From positions 20,536 through 34,261 of the forward strand of contig DHJB01000077.1 in the NCBI GenBank assembly GCA_002404115.1: a DNA stretch of 13,726 bases. The letters run 5' to 3'. Under the pieces are notes generated by a model that saw only the letters and a list, made by a program, of their open reading frames with translations, did no database searches and had not been told where the DNA came from. The position numbers and the translations under genes are program-made. Positions 1-6,412 of this stretch are shown here, piece after piece; the first letter of the stretch is position 1, and every line of letters begins with the position of its first letter. The stretch comes from Microbacteriaceae bacterium UBA4731. GTDB lineage: Bacteria; Actinomycetota; Actinomycetes; Actinomycetales; Microbacteriaceae.

Positions 1-1333
1 GGCGTTCACCGCCATGCGTGCTCGTGGTGCGCAGGTCACCGACATCGCCATCCTCGTGGTGGCCGCCGATGACGGCATCATGCCGCAGACGATTGAGGCA
101 CTCAACCACGCGCAGGCCGCTAACGTGCCGATCGTGGTCGCAGTGAACAAGATCGACAAGCCCGGCGCCAACCCGCAGAAGGTTCGCCAGCAGCTCACCG
201 AATTCGGCCTCGTCGCCGAAGAATACGGCGGAGACGTCATGTTCGTCGACGTGTCGGCGCGCAACAAGGTCGGCATCCAGGAAATCCTCGACGCCGTCTT
301 GCTCACCGCTGACGCCGGACTCGACATGCGGGCCAACCCGAACAAGGATGCCCGCGGTGTGGCCATCGAGGCCAAGCTCGACAAGGGCCGTGGTGCGGTT
401 GCAACCGTGCTCATCCAGTCCGGAACGCTGCATGTCGGAGACTCGATCGTCGCCGGAACGGCTTACGGCCGCGTCCGTGCGATGGCCGACGAAAACGGCG
501 TGCCCGTTCTCGCCGCGACGCCGTCCCGTGCGGTTCAGGTGCAGGGCCTCTCGAGTGTCCCGCGCGCCGGCGACACGTTCCTCGTCATCGACGAAGACCG
601 TACCGCCCGTCAGATCGCCGAGAAGCGTGAAGCCGCAGAGCGCAACGCCCTGCTGGCCAAGGCCCGCAAGCGGATCAGCCTCGAGGACTTCACCCGTGCG
701 CTCGAAGAGGGCAAGGTCGAGTCGCTCAACCTCATCATCAAGGGCGACGTGTCCGGTGCCGTCGAGGCACTGGAAGAGTCGCTCCTCAAGATCGAGGTCG
801 ACGATTCGGTGCAGCTTCGGATCATCCACCGCGGTGTCGGTGCCGTCACGGAGAGCGACGTCAACCTCGCCACCGTCGACAACGCCATCATCATCGGGTT
901 CAACGTTCGACCTGACACGAAGGCGCGCGAGCGCGCCGCCCGTGAAGGCGTCGACGTGCGCTTCTACTCGGTCATCTACAACGCACTCGAGGACATTGAG
1001 AGCTCCCTCAAGGGAATGCTCAAGCCCGAGTTCGAAGAGGTGCAGAGTGGTGTCGCCGAGATCCGCGAGGTGTTCCGTTCCTCCAAGTTCGGAAACGTTG
1101 CCGGTGTCATCGTTCGGTCCGGAACCATCACCCGAAACGCCAAGGCTCGCGTCATCCGCGAGGGCATCGTGGTCGGGGACAACCTGGCCATCGAGTCGCT
1201 GCGTCGCTTCAAGGACGACGTCACCGAGGTTCGTACGGACTTCGAGTGCGGTATTGGTCTCGGCAAGTTCAACGACATCCAGATCGGTGATGAGATTGAG
1301 ACGATCGAAATGAAGGAGAAGCCGCGGGTCTAA
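1..1333 (+). CDS. infB: Translation initiation factor IF-2 (3' part, 5' end outside window)
   Basis: IF2 is the GTPase that brings initiator fMet-tRNA to the 30S subunit and promotes subunit joining. The frame is open from base 2, where [14 protein letters not shown] follows what would be the DTPGHE (G3) switch of the GTPase domain. The gene therefore begins upstream and the ATG at 14 is internal. The G4 motif NKID is at nt 146-157 and the G5 SAR motif at nt 254-262. The remaining residues form the beta-barrel domain II, domain III and the C-terminal fMet-tRNA-binding domain (the region with [19 protein letters not shown]), ending in KEKPRV at a TAA. The N-terminal extension, P-loop and first part of the G domain are missing only because of the window edge. 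It is followed by a long hairpin and then rbfA, the usual neighbour in bacterial nusA-infB operons. Identification is certain. Confidence 0.98.
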   Translation, partial: AFTAMRARGAQVTDIAILVVAADDGIMPQTIEALNHAQAANVPIVVAVNKIDKPGANPQKVRQQLTEFGLVAEEYGGDVMFVDVSARNKVGIQEILDAVLLTADAGLDMRANPNKDARGVAIEAKLDKGRGAVATVLIQSGTLHVGDSIVAGTAYGRVRAMADENGVPVLAATPSRAVQVQGLSSVPRAGDTFLVIDEDRTARQIAEKREAAERNALLAKARKRISLEDFTRALEEGKVESLNLIIKGDVSGAVEALEESLLKIEVDDSVQLRIIHRGVGAVTESDVNLATVDNAIIIGFNVRPDTKARERAAREGVDVRFYSVIYNALEDIESSLKGMLKPEFEEVQSGVAEIREVFRSSKFGNVAGVIVRSGTITRNAKARVIREGIVVGDNLAIESLRRFKDDVTEVRTDFECGIGLGKFNDIQIGDEIETIEMKEKPRV

Positions 1334-1346
1334 TACCCGTTGGTTC

Positions 1347-1396
1347 AGGGGTCCCCGCGATCCTCCCCCTAAAAGGGGAAGAGAGCGGGGACCCCT
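1347..1396 (+). terminator. Nested hairpin after infB, probable terminator or attenuator
   Basis: Thirteen bases after the infB stop, a perfect 12-bp inverted repeat (AGGGGTCCCCGC at 1347-1358, GCGGGGACCCCT at 1385-1396) encloses a second small stem (CCCC 1366-1369, GGGG 1375-1378, loop TAAAA). No T-run follows. U-less hairpins are common terminators in high-GC actinobacteria, so a terminator, an attenuator between infB and rbfA, or an RNA-stability hairpin all fit. The fold is read directly from the sequence; the function is inferred. Confidence 0.6.
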
Positions 1397-1537
1397 ACCC
1401 CGATTCCCTCAGCACGTATTAGGTGCAGTAGGGGGATCGAGCTGCGACTAAGATTCGCAGAGATTTGAACGTCACCCCGGTGGCTGGGAAAAGCTTAAGA
1501 GCGGCAGAACGGTCGCGAAGGAACAGGGAGTACAGCA
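1397..1537 (+). promoter_or_regulatory. rbfA upstream region with weak -10, small hairpin and ribosome binding site
   Basis: This stretch holds no gene that I can see. A TANNNT-type hexamer TAAGAT (1449-1454) sits in the loop of a 6-bp hairpin (CTGCGA 1442-1447, TCGCAG 1455-1460), with no recognisable -35 at the right distance, so a promoter here is only a possibility. The rbfA Shine-Dalgarno AGGGAG is at 1525-1530, 7 nt before the ATG, and it fixes the rbfA start. rbfA could be read from this region or by read-through from infB. Confidence 0.35.
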
Positions 1538-2038
1538 ATGGCAGATCCGGCACGCGCCAGGAAGATGGCGGACCGCATCAAGGTCATCGTGGCCAAGCGT
1601 CTCGAACGCGGCATCCGCGACCCGAGGCTCGGTTTTGTCACCATCACCGACGTCAAGGTGACCGGTGACCTCCAGCACGCCTCGGTGTTCTATACGGTCT
1701 ACGGATCCGAAGAGGAACGCACCAACAGCGCCGCCGCGCTCAAGGCCGCCACCGGAATGTTCCGCAGCGAAGTCGGCAAGAACATCACTGCCCGGCTGAC
1801 CCCGTCGATCGAGTTCATCGCCGACGCGATCCCGGAGAACGCCGCGCTGATCGACGACCTCCTGCGTGAAGCGCGCGAACGCGACACCGAGGTCGAGCAG
1901 CTCGCCCGCAGTGCCACGTACGCCGGTGACGAGGATCCCTACGTCAAGCCGCGCGACTTCGACGAAGACGAAGAAGACGACGACGACGAGGCCGTGGAAG
2001 TCAGCGCAGAGCCCGCCGCCGGGGACGCTGCGAAGTAG
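1538..2038 (+). CDS. rbfA: 30S ribosome-binding factor A
   Basis: RbfA is a small KH-fold protein that binds the maturing 30S subunit near the 5' end of 16S rRNA and is needed for late 16S processing and for growth in the cold. The 166-residue product has the family hallmarks: an N-terminal helix with RARKMADRIKVIVAKRLERG, then DPRLGFVTITDVKVTGDL (about residues 28-45), the AxVFYTVYG strand, and the TARLTPSIEF segment. After about residue 130 comes a highly acidic, probably disordered tail (FDEDEEDDDDEAVEV), an extension beyond the E. coli-length core. The ATG has an AGGGAG Shine-Dalgarno at 7 nt. Its position after infB is the classical order, but truB, the usual next gene, is displaced by three genes. 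It ends 23 bp before the convergent mutY. Confidence 0.97.
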   Translation: MADPARARKMADRIKVIVAKRLERGIRDPRLGFVTITDVKVTGDLQHASVFYTVYGSEEERTNSAAALKAATGMFRSEVGKNITARLTPSIEFIADAIPENAALIDDLLREARERDTEVEQLARSATYAGDEDPYVKPRDFDEDEEDDDDEAVEVSAEPAAGDAAK

Positions 2039-2072
2039 TCCCGCGATCCCGTGAGCCTCGGCTAGTGCGGGA
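2039..2072. terminator. Possible bidirectional hairpin between convergent rbfA and mutY
   Basis: TCCCGC (2039-2044) can pair with GCGGGA (2067-2072), and AGCC (2054-2057) with GGCT (2060-2063) inside it. The structure spans the 23-bp gap between two convergent stop codons and runs into the last codons of mutY. The outer stem is only 6 bp with a 22-nt interior and there is no T-run, so this is a weak call. Confidence 0.3.
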
Positions 2073-2946
2073 GGGTGTAGCCGCCTGGCGTCGTGACGGC
2101 GAGTCCGTCGGCGAGGAGGCCGGTCAGGGCGCGCTCGCGCTGGGCCGGGTCAGGCCAGAGGCCGGTGATCTCGGCATCCGTCACCGGATGCCGCGTCGCC
2201 CGCAGTTCGGCCATGATCAGCCCGCGCACCTGCCGGTCGCTTCCCTCGAATTTCTTCTGCACGGCCTTCCGCGCCCCGGTGTGCGCCGGGTAGCCGGCAG
2301 CATGCCAGGCACACTCATTCCGAATCGGGCATCCGTCGCAGGCGGGCTTCCTGGCGGTGCACACCAGCGCGCCCAGCTCCATGATCGCGGCGTTGAATGC
2401 GGCCGCCTCGCTCCGGTCCTCCGGGAGCAGCATCGACATGGCGTCGAGGTCGCGGCCGCGGGACGGCGGCGCCGGTTCGGCCTGGCCGGCGACGGCCCGC
2501 GCGATGACCCGCCTGGTGTTGGTGTCAACGACCGGATGCCGGTGGCCGTAAGCGAACGCGGCGACCGCCCTGGCCGTGTAGTCCCCGATCCCGGTGAGGG
2601 CCAACAGGGCCTCGACGTCTTCCGGCACGTCGCCGCCGTGGCGCTCGGTGATCTCGACGGCGGCGGCGTGCAGCCACAGCGCGCGCCGCGGGTAGCCGAG
2701 CGTCGCCCAGGCGCGCACGGCCTCGCCCGGCGGCACCGCGGCCAGGGCCGCCGGGGTGGGCCAGCGCTCCAGCCATTCCGCGAGCCGCGGGACGACTCGC
2801 ACGACGGGGGTCTGCTGCAGCATGAATTCGCTGACCAGCGTGCCCCAGGCCGAGAACCCCTCACGGCGCCACGGCAGGTCCCGGCCGTTGGCGTCGAACC
2901 AGGCAGTGATCGAAGGGGCGATGCCCGTTGGGCCTGTGACGTTCAC
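2062..2946 (-). CDS. mutY: Adenine DNA glycosylase MutY, short form
   Basis: MutY removes adenine mispaired with 8-oxoguanine or guanine, starting base-excision repair that prevents G:C to T:A changes. Visible motifs are the catalytic Glu40 in SEFMLQQT, the helix-hairpin-helix around residues 114-130 (LLALTGIGDYTARAV), catalytic Asp141 in VVDTNTRRV, and a complete 4Fe-4S ligand set C196-x6-C203-x2-C206-x5-C212. At 294 residues it is shorter than E. coli MutY (350), and no NUDIX-like C-terminal 8-oxoG recognition domain is evident; after the cluster there is only a short tail of about 80 residues. The segment LGYPRRALWLH replaces the LGYYARARNLH of E. coli. The start is a GTG placed 7 nt after a -10-like TAGGTT with no Shine-Dalgarno, so a leaderless mRNA is likely. 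It diverges from the kinase-like gene and converges on rbfA. Confidence 0.95.
   Translation of the reverse strand: MNVTGPTGIAPSITAWFDANGRDLPWRREGFSAWGTLVSEFMLQQTPVVRVVPRLAEWLERWPTPAALAAVPPGEAVRAWATLGYPRRALWLHAAAVEITERHGGDVPEDVEALLALTGIGDYTARAVAAFAYGHRHPVVDTNTRRVIARAVAGQAEPAPPSRGRDLDAMSMLLPEDRSEAAAFNAAIMELGALVCTARKPACDGCPIRNECAWHAAGYPAHTGARKAVQKKFEGSDRQVRGLIMAELRATRHPVTDAEITGLWPDPAQRERALTGLLADGLAVTTPGGYTLPH
2172..2193. repeat. Perfect 9-bp inverted repeat inside mutY
   Basis: CGGCATCCG (2172-2180) and CGGATGCCG (2185-2193) are exact reverse complements around a 4-nt TCAC loop, within the 3' part of mutY. Both arms contain the GGATGC/GCATCC hexamer that recurs through the window, so this may be two copies of that motif placed head to head rather than a selected RNA hairpin. 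Confidence 0.55.
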
Positions 2947-2953
2947 CCTTTCT

Positions 2954-2959
2954 AACCTA
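2954..2959 (-). promoter_or_regulatory. -10 element of mutY (predicted leaderless)
   Basis: On the minus strand TAGGTT ends 7 nt before the GTG of mutY, matching the actinobacterial TANNNT -10 consensus, so the predicted transcript start is the G of the start codon. No -35 consensus or Shine-Dalgarno is seen. It overlaps the -10 of the divergent gene. Confidence 0.55.
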
Positions 2960-2963
2960 GGGT
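2958..2963 (+). promoter_or_regulatory. -10 element of the kinase-like gene (predicted leaderless)
   Basis: TAGGGT ends 6 nt before the ATG at 2970 and fits TANNNT. It shares two bases with the opposing mutY -10, so two RNA polymerases could not occupy both at once. An ACCCT/AGGGT inverted repeat (2945-2949, 2959-2963) covers the pair. Confidence 0.55.
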
Positions 2964-2969
2964 CGAATC

Positions 2970-3572
2970 ATGAGACTCGTCTCCACGCCCCGGACCGAAT
3001 TCCTGCGAGCCCTCGCGACGGAGATCATGGGCAACTACGGCCGAGGCCGCACGATCGTGGCGATCGACGGCACGGATGCTTCGGGCCGCGAGTCCTTCGC
3101 CGACGACCTCGCCGCCGTGCTCCGGGAGCGTGAGCACCCTGCCTTCCGGGCCTCGCTGCGCTACTTCCGGCGGTCGAGGGCCGAGCAGGACCGCTTCGGC
3201 CCGGAATCACTCGAACGGCACTACCGCTTCGGCCACGACTACTCTGCCCTGCGCCGCGTGCTCGTCGAGCCATTCCGCATGGGCGGCAGCACCGGTTTCG
3301 TGACCCAGGTGTTCGACCCTGACAGTGACGCGTGGATCGAACCGACCTGGCAGACCGCGCCGGACGACGCGACCCTCATCGTGGACGGCGAGTTCGCCAA
3401 CCGGCGCGAGCTCCGCGACCTGTGGTCATACAGCGTGCTCCTCGACGGGGAAGCCGAGAGCGAGGCAGACCGGCTGTACCTCGCCGAAGACCGACCGCGC
3501 GAGCAGGCCTCCGCTGTTATCGACAACACGGATGCCGCCAGCCCGCGCCGGGTGTTTCTCGACAGCTGCTGA
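2970..3572 (+). CDS. Uridine kinase-like P-loop protein with degenerate Walker A
   Basis: The 200-residue product follows the pattern of actinobacterial uridine-kinase-like P-loop proteins: an N-terminal lead, a beta strand and P-loop at VAIDGTDASGRESFADDLA (about 30-48), a central FGHDYSALRRVLVEPF segment, TLIVDGEFANRRELRDLWSYSVLLD (about 135-159, the strand-and-loop usually read DGxFLxRPELRDxWD), and the C-terminal RPREQASAVIDNTD. The key oddity is in Walker A. GxxxxGK[ST] here reads G34-TDAS-G39-R40-E41-S42, so the invariant Lys is Arg and the next Ser/Thr is Glu. It may bind nucleotide poorly, use a different chemistry, or be a non-catalytic relative. The start ATG lies 6 nt after TAGGGT. 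The gene ends 6 bp from the convergent PanE-like gene. Family placement is good; substrate and activity are unknown. Confidence 0.8.
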   Translation: MRLVSTPRTEFLRALATEIMGNYGRGRTIVAIDGTDASGRESFADDLAAVLREREHPAFRASLRYFRRSRAEQDRFGPESLERHYRFGHDYSALRRVLVEPFRMGGSTGFVTQVFDPDSDAWIEPTWQTAPDDATLIVDGEFANRRELRDLWSYSVLLDGEAESEADRLYLAEDRPREQASAVIDNTDAASPRRVFLDSC

Positions 3573-3578
3573 CCTCCG

Positions 3579-4586
3579 CTACCGCCGGGGCAACGCGGCG
3601 AACCTGGTGATCACGTCCGCCGGGGACAGGGGAGTGCCGCTCGCCTCCACCTCGTGCACGAGCGTGGTGAGCAGGGCGTTGACGGGGGCAGGCATGCGGG
3701 CGACGCCGGCCTCGCGCACGATCGCGCCGTTCAGGAAGTCGATTTCGGTGGGCTGGCCCCGCCGGAGGCTCTGCAGCGTGGAGCCCAGGTTGGGCACGTT
3801 GCCCATCCGCACGCGCATCATCAGCGGCAGCAGCTGCCCGGCCCACAGCGGCAGCCACGAGAACGCGCGCAGCCGCCCGTGGCCGAGCGCCTGCAGGGAT
3901 CCGAAGTGCACCCCCCTGACCAGGGCGACGCGCACGGCCTCCCGCATGCTCGCGGTCATCACCCGGCGCAGCCCGGCATGGTCGACGACGGCCTGCACGC
4001 TCATGCCGGTGATGGCGGGCAGGGCGTTGAGCATGTTGACCACGAGCTTCGTCCACTGCGCGCCGACGAAGTTGTCGATGGTGATCGTCGGAACCGCGCC
4101 GGCCAGCACGGCCTGCCAGCGCCGCGTCGCGGCATCCGCCGGCCCGTCCCCGCGCCCCAGGTAAGTCGGCGCGGCGGTCGTGACGGTCACGTGTCCCGGT
4201 TCCGTGTAGTTCGCCGCGATGATCGACAGGGCGCCGAAGCAGTCGGAGCGGGGGAGCAGCCGGGCGGCCGTGCGCACCCCGTCGAGGCCGTTCTGCACGA
4301 CGATCACGGCCGAGCCGTCGATCACGGCGGCATTGTCCGCGATGGCGGATTCCGCATCCTGCGCCTTGGTGCAGACCAGGGTCAGCTCCGGCGTCTCCAC
4401 CAGCCGCTCCATGGCCCGCGGCCGGGCGTGCGCGTCGCCGAAGCCGCCGGACAGGTGGATGCCGTCGGCGCGGATAGCCGCCAGCCCCCCTCCGCGGGCA
4501 GTCACGGTCACGTCGTGGCCCGCGCCGGCGAGCAGGGTCGCGAAGGTTCCGCCGAGCGCTCCGGCCCCGATCACAGCAATTCTCAC
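3579..4586 (-). CDS. Ketopantoate reductase family protein (PanE/ApbA-like)
   Basis: Proteins of this family reduce 2-ketopantoate to pantoate with NADPH (pantothenate and CoA synthesis) or act on related 2-keto acids. The 335-residue product opens with a Rossmann dinucleotide loop MRIAVIGAGALGG (G7-x-G9-x2-G12), has QNGLDG (98-103) at the conserved Asn-Gly position, WTKLVVNMLNAL (178-189) carrying the catalytic Lys180 and conserved Asn184, and TEIDFLNG (280-287) with the conserved Glu281. All the expected active-site positions are therefore kept. It is about 30 residues longer than E. coli PanE, with extra helical sequence around 235-265 (SWLPLWAGQLLPLMM). The GTG start is 7 nt after TAGGAT with no Shine-Dalgarno, predicting a leaderless mRNA. 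No other pantothenate gene is nearby, so a true PanE role is not proven. Confidence 0.88.
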   Translation of the reverse strand: MRIAVIGAGALGGTFATLLAGAGHDVTVTARGGGLAAIRADGIHLSGGFGDAHARPRAMERLVETPELTLVCTKAQDAESAIADNAAVIDGSAVIVVQNGLDGVRTAARLLPRSDCFGALSIIAANYTEPGHVTVTTAAPTYLGRGDGPADAATRRWQAVLAGAVPTITIDNFVGAQWTKLVVNMLNALPAITGMSVQAVVDHAGLRRVMTASMREAVRVALVRGVHFGSLQALGHGRLRAFSWLPLWAGQLLPLMMRVRMGNVPNLGSTLQSLRRGQPTEIDFLNGAIVREAGVARMPAPVNALLTTLVHEVEASGTPLSPADVITRFAALPRR

Positions 4587-4593
4587 GGCTCAC

Positions 4594-4599
4594 ATCCTA
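4594..4599 (-). promoter_or_regulatory. -10 element of the PanE-like gene (predicted leaderless)
   Basis: Minus-strand TAGGAT fits TANNNT and ends 7 nt before the GTG at 4586. No Shine-Dalgarno is present. It shares the 40-bp divergent gap with the truB -10. Confidence 0.55.
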
Positions 4600-4614
4600 C
4601 GGCGGACGCGCTGA

Positions 4615-4620
4615 TAGCCT
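4615..4620 (+). promoter_or_regulatory. -10 element of truB (predicted leaderless)
   Basis: TAGCCT ends 6 nt before the GTG at 4627. A TG dinucleotide one base upstream makes it TGATAGCCT, an extended -10. No Shine-Dalgarno is present. Confidence 0.6.
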
Positions 4621-4626
4621 CGGAGT

Positions 4627-5556
4627 GTGACCAGCGGCCTCCTTCTCATTGACAAGCCGCAGGGCTGGACCAGCCATGACGCGGTCGCCCGCACCCGTCG
4701 CCTCGCCGGCACCCGCAAGGTCGGCCACGCCGGCACGCTCGACCCGATGGCCACCGGCCTGCTCATCCTTGGCATCAACAGTTCGACGCGGTTGCTCACC
4801 TACATCGTCGGCCTCGATAAGGAGTACCTGGCCACCATCCGGCTGGGTGCCTCCACGACGACCGACGACGCGGAAGGGGAGGAGCTGACCCGTGCCCCCG
4901 CCGAAGCCGTCGCGGCGCTCACCCCTGAGGCCATCGAGGCCGGCATCGCGGCGCTCACCGGAGACATCCTGCAGCAGCCCAGCGCCGTGAGCGCCATCAA
5001 GGTCGACGGCAAGCGGGCGTACGCACGCGTGCGCGCCGGGGAAGAGGTGGATCTCCCGGCCCGCCCGGTCACGGTGAGCACCTTCGAGCTCGTCTCCGCC
5101 GCCCAGGCCGACGGGTTCCTCGACCTGACGGTGCGCGTGGAGTGCTCCTCCGGCACCTACATTCGCGCCCTGGCCCGCGACCTGGGCGCGGCCCTCGGCG
5201 CCGGCGGTCACCTGACCAGCCTGCGCCGCACCCGCATCGGGCCGTTCGGGCTCGACGCCGCGCAACCGCTGGCCGACCTCGACGTCGCATCGGCTCTGAT
5301 CGGCCCGGCCGATGCCGCCACCCGACTCCTCGGCCGACTCGACCTCACCGAGCAGCAGGCCATTGACCTCGGCCACGGCAAGAGCATCGAGGTGGACCCA
5401 GCCCAGAGCCGGCCCGGCCCGATCGCCGCCATCGCCCCCGACGGGCGGCTGGTGGGCCTGGTCGAATACCGGGGCAGCCACGCCAAATCACTCATCAACT
5501 TTCCGCCGGACGATACCGGCGACACAGGGACGACCACCGGGGGCGGCGCATCATGA
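4627..5556 (+). CDS. truB: tRNA pseudouridine(55) synthase TruB
   Basis: TruB converts U55 in the T-arm of tRNAs to pseudouridine and also acts as a tRNA-folding chaperone. The 309-residue product starts GLLLIDKPQGWTSHDAV, followed by KVGHAGTLDPMATGLL containing the catalytic Asp39, then the KEYLATIRLG strand, the AIKVDGKRAYARVRAGEEV segment, and CSSGTYIRALARDLG before the C-terminal domain. The last 17 residues (PDDTGDTGTTTGGGAS region) are Gly/Thr/Asp-rich and look disordered. The start is GTG, chosen because the family N-terminus begins there and a -10-like TAGCCT lies 6 nt upstream. The stop overlaps the next ATG (ATGA at 5553-5556), indicating translational coupling. truB normally follows rbfA directly; here mutY and two other genes lie between them. 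Confidence 0.97.
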   Translation: MTSGLLLIDKPQGWTSHDAVARTRRLAGTRKVGHAGTLDPMATGLLILGINSSTRLLTYIVGLDKEYLATIRLGASTTTDDAEGEELTRAPAEAVAALTPEAIEAGIAALTGDILQQPSAVSAIKVDGKRAYARVRAGEEVDLPARPVTVSTFELVSAAQADGFLDLTVRVECSSGTYIRALARDLGAALGAGGHLTSLRRTRIGPFGLDAAQPLADLDVASALIGPADAATRLLGRLDLTEQQAIDLGHGKSIEVDPAQSRPGPIAAIAPDGRLVGLVEYRGSHAKSLINFPPDDTGDTGTTTGGGAS

Positions 5557-5921
5557 TCGAGTGGTTTACCTGGGTGCAGTTGGCGGTCGCCGTGATCGGC
5601 GGCGTATTCTGCATCGGCCTGGGCCTCGCCGGACGCAAGCCGACCGACCTGACGATGGGCGCAACCGCGCTGGTGGAAGTACTGCTCGTCGGGCAGCTGG
5701 GCGTCGCCCTCATCGCGCCGCTGCTTGGCAACCACTCCAGCGGCAGCCTGCTCGAGTTCTACACGTATCTGGTGAGTGCCCTCGTGCTGCCGGCAGCCGC
5801 CGGGTTCTGGGCGCTGATCGAACGCAGCCGCTGGAGCACCGTCATCCTGGGCGTGGTCTGTCTCGCTGTCGCCGTGATGCTGTATCGGATGTATCAGATC
5901 TGGACCGTGCAGGGCGTCTGA
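5553..5921 (+). CDS. Small four-helix membrane protein of unknown function
   Basis: This 122-residue protein is almost entirely hydrophobic, with four likely membrane helices near residues 5-27, 35-57, 66-89 and 93-112. Short loops carry RKPTD after helix 1 and ERSRW between helices 3 and 4, which suggests those loops are cytoplasmic. I see no enzymatic motif and no signal peptidase site. The ATG overlaps the truB stop (ATGA), with a G-rich stretch at 5539-5548 that may serve as a Shine-Dalgarno, so it is co-translated with truB. I do not recognise a named family. Its conserved-looking position between truB and ribF is context only and does not show a role in tRNA modification or flavin synthesis. 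Confidence 0.85.
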   Translation: MIEWFTWVQLAVAVIGGVFCIGLGLAGRKPTDLTMGATALVEVLLVGQLGVALIAPLLGNHSSGSLLEFYTYLVSALVLPAAAGFWALIERSRWSTVILGVVCLAVAVMLYRMYQIWTVQGV

Positions 5922-5932
5922 GCGGATGCTGC

Positions 5933-5938
5933 GATAAT
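5933..5938 (+). promoter_or_regulatory. Possible -10 for the second membrane protein gene
   Basis: GATAAT matches the TATAAT consensus at five of six bases and ends 9 nt before the ATG at 5948, so a transcript from it would have almost no leader. No -35 or Shine-Dalgarno is visible. Read-through from truB is the alternative. Confidence 0.4.
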
Positions 5939-5947
5939 TGCTGAGCC

Positions 5948-6412
5948 ATGACTGATCTGCAGCCCACACCAGAGACCGTAGCCGCCCCGACGAACCGGGT
6001 GACCGGCGTAGGTCGACTCCTCATCGTCGTATACGGGCTGCTAGCCCTCGCAGCCACGGGCCGATCGTTCGTTCAACTTCTCGAACCCAAGGTATTCGGC
6101 CCCGCGCCGCTTGCTTACTCGCTGTCCGCGCTCGCCGCCGTCGTGTACATCGCGGCCACGGTCGCGCTGATCAACCGGGGCGCGGTCTGGTACCGCCTCG
6201 CCTGGGCCACGATCAGTTTCGAACTGCTCGGCGTGCTCGTGGTCGGCACCCTGAGTCTCATCGATCCGGCTTTGTTCGCGCACAAAACGGTATGGTCGGT
6301 CTACGGCAGCGGCTATGGATTTGTCCCGCTCGTCCTTCCCCTCCTCGGCATGTGGTGGCTGCGCAAGCACCCGGCGGCAGCGAGCCGCCCGGCGCCCGCC
6401 GGCCGCGCATGA
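5948..6412 (+). CDS. Four-helix membrane protein of unknown function
   Basis: The 154-residue product has a polar, Pro/Thr-rich N-terminus (1-20), then four likely membrane helices around 21-45, 55-78, 82-105 and 121-138, and a short basic, Ala/Pro-rich tail (RKHPAAASRPAPAGRA) that is probably cytoplasmic. Between helices 3 and 4 lies the segment IDPALFAHKTVWSVYGSGYG, rich in aromatic and Gly residues and the most distinctive part of the protein. I cannot give a function. It begins 26 bp after the previous membrane protein gene and its stop overlaps the first ribF ATG (ATGA at 6409-6412), so it is probably translationally coupled to ribF. A flavin-transport role would be speculation: it does not resemble the known riboflavin transporters I can recall. 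Confidence 0.85.
   Translation: MTDLQPTPETVAAPTNRVTGVGRLLIVVYGLLALAATGRSFVQLLEPKVFGPAPLAYSLSALAAVVYIAATVALINRGAVWYRLAWATISFELLGVLVVGTLSLIDPALFAHKTVWSVYGSGYGFVPLVLPLLGMWWLRKHPAAASRPAPAGRA

Noticed and set aside
1448..1495. TTGAAC at 1465-1470 as the -35 of an rbfA promoter
   Set aside because: No TANNNT hexamer occurs at 16-18 bp downstream. The nearest candidate is about 24 bp away.
6200..6408. FMN riboswitch upstream of ribF
   Set aside because: The region is coding sequence of the membrane protein and shows no conserved FMN aptamer elements. The ribF start overlaps the preceding stop.
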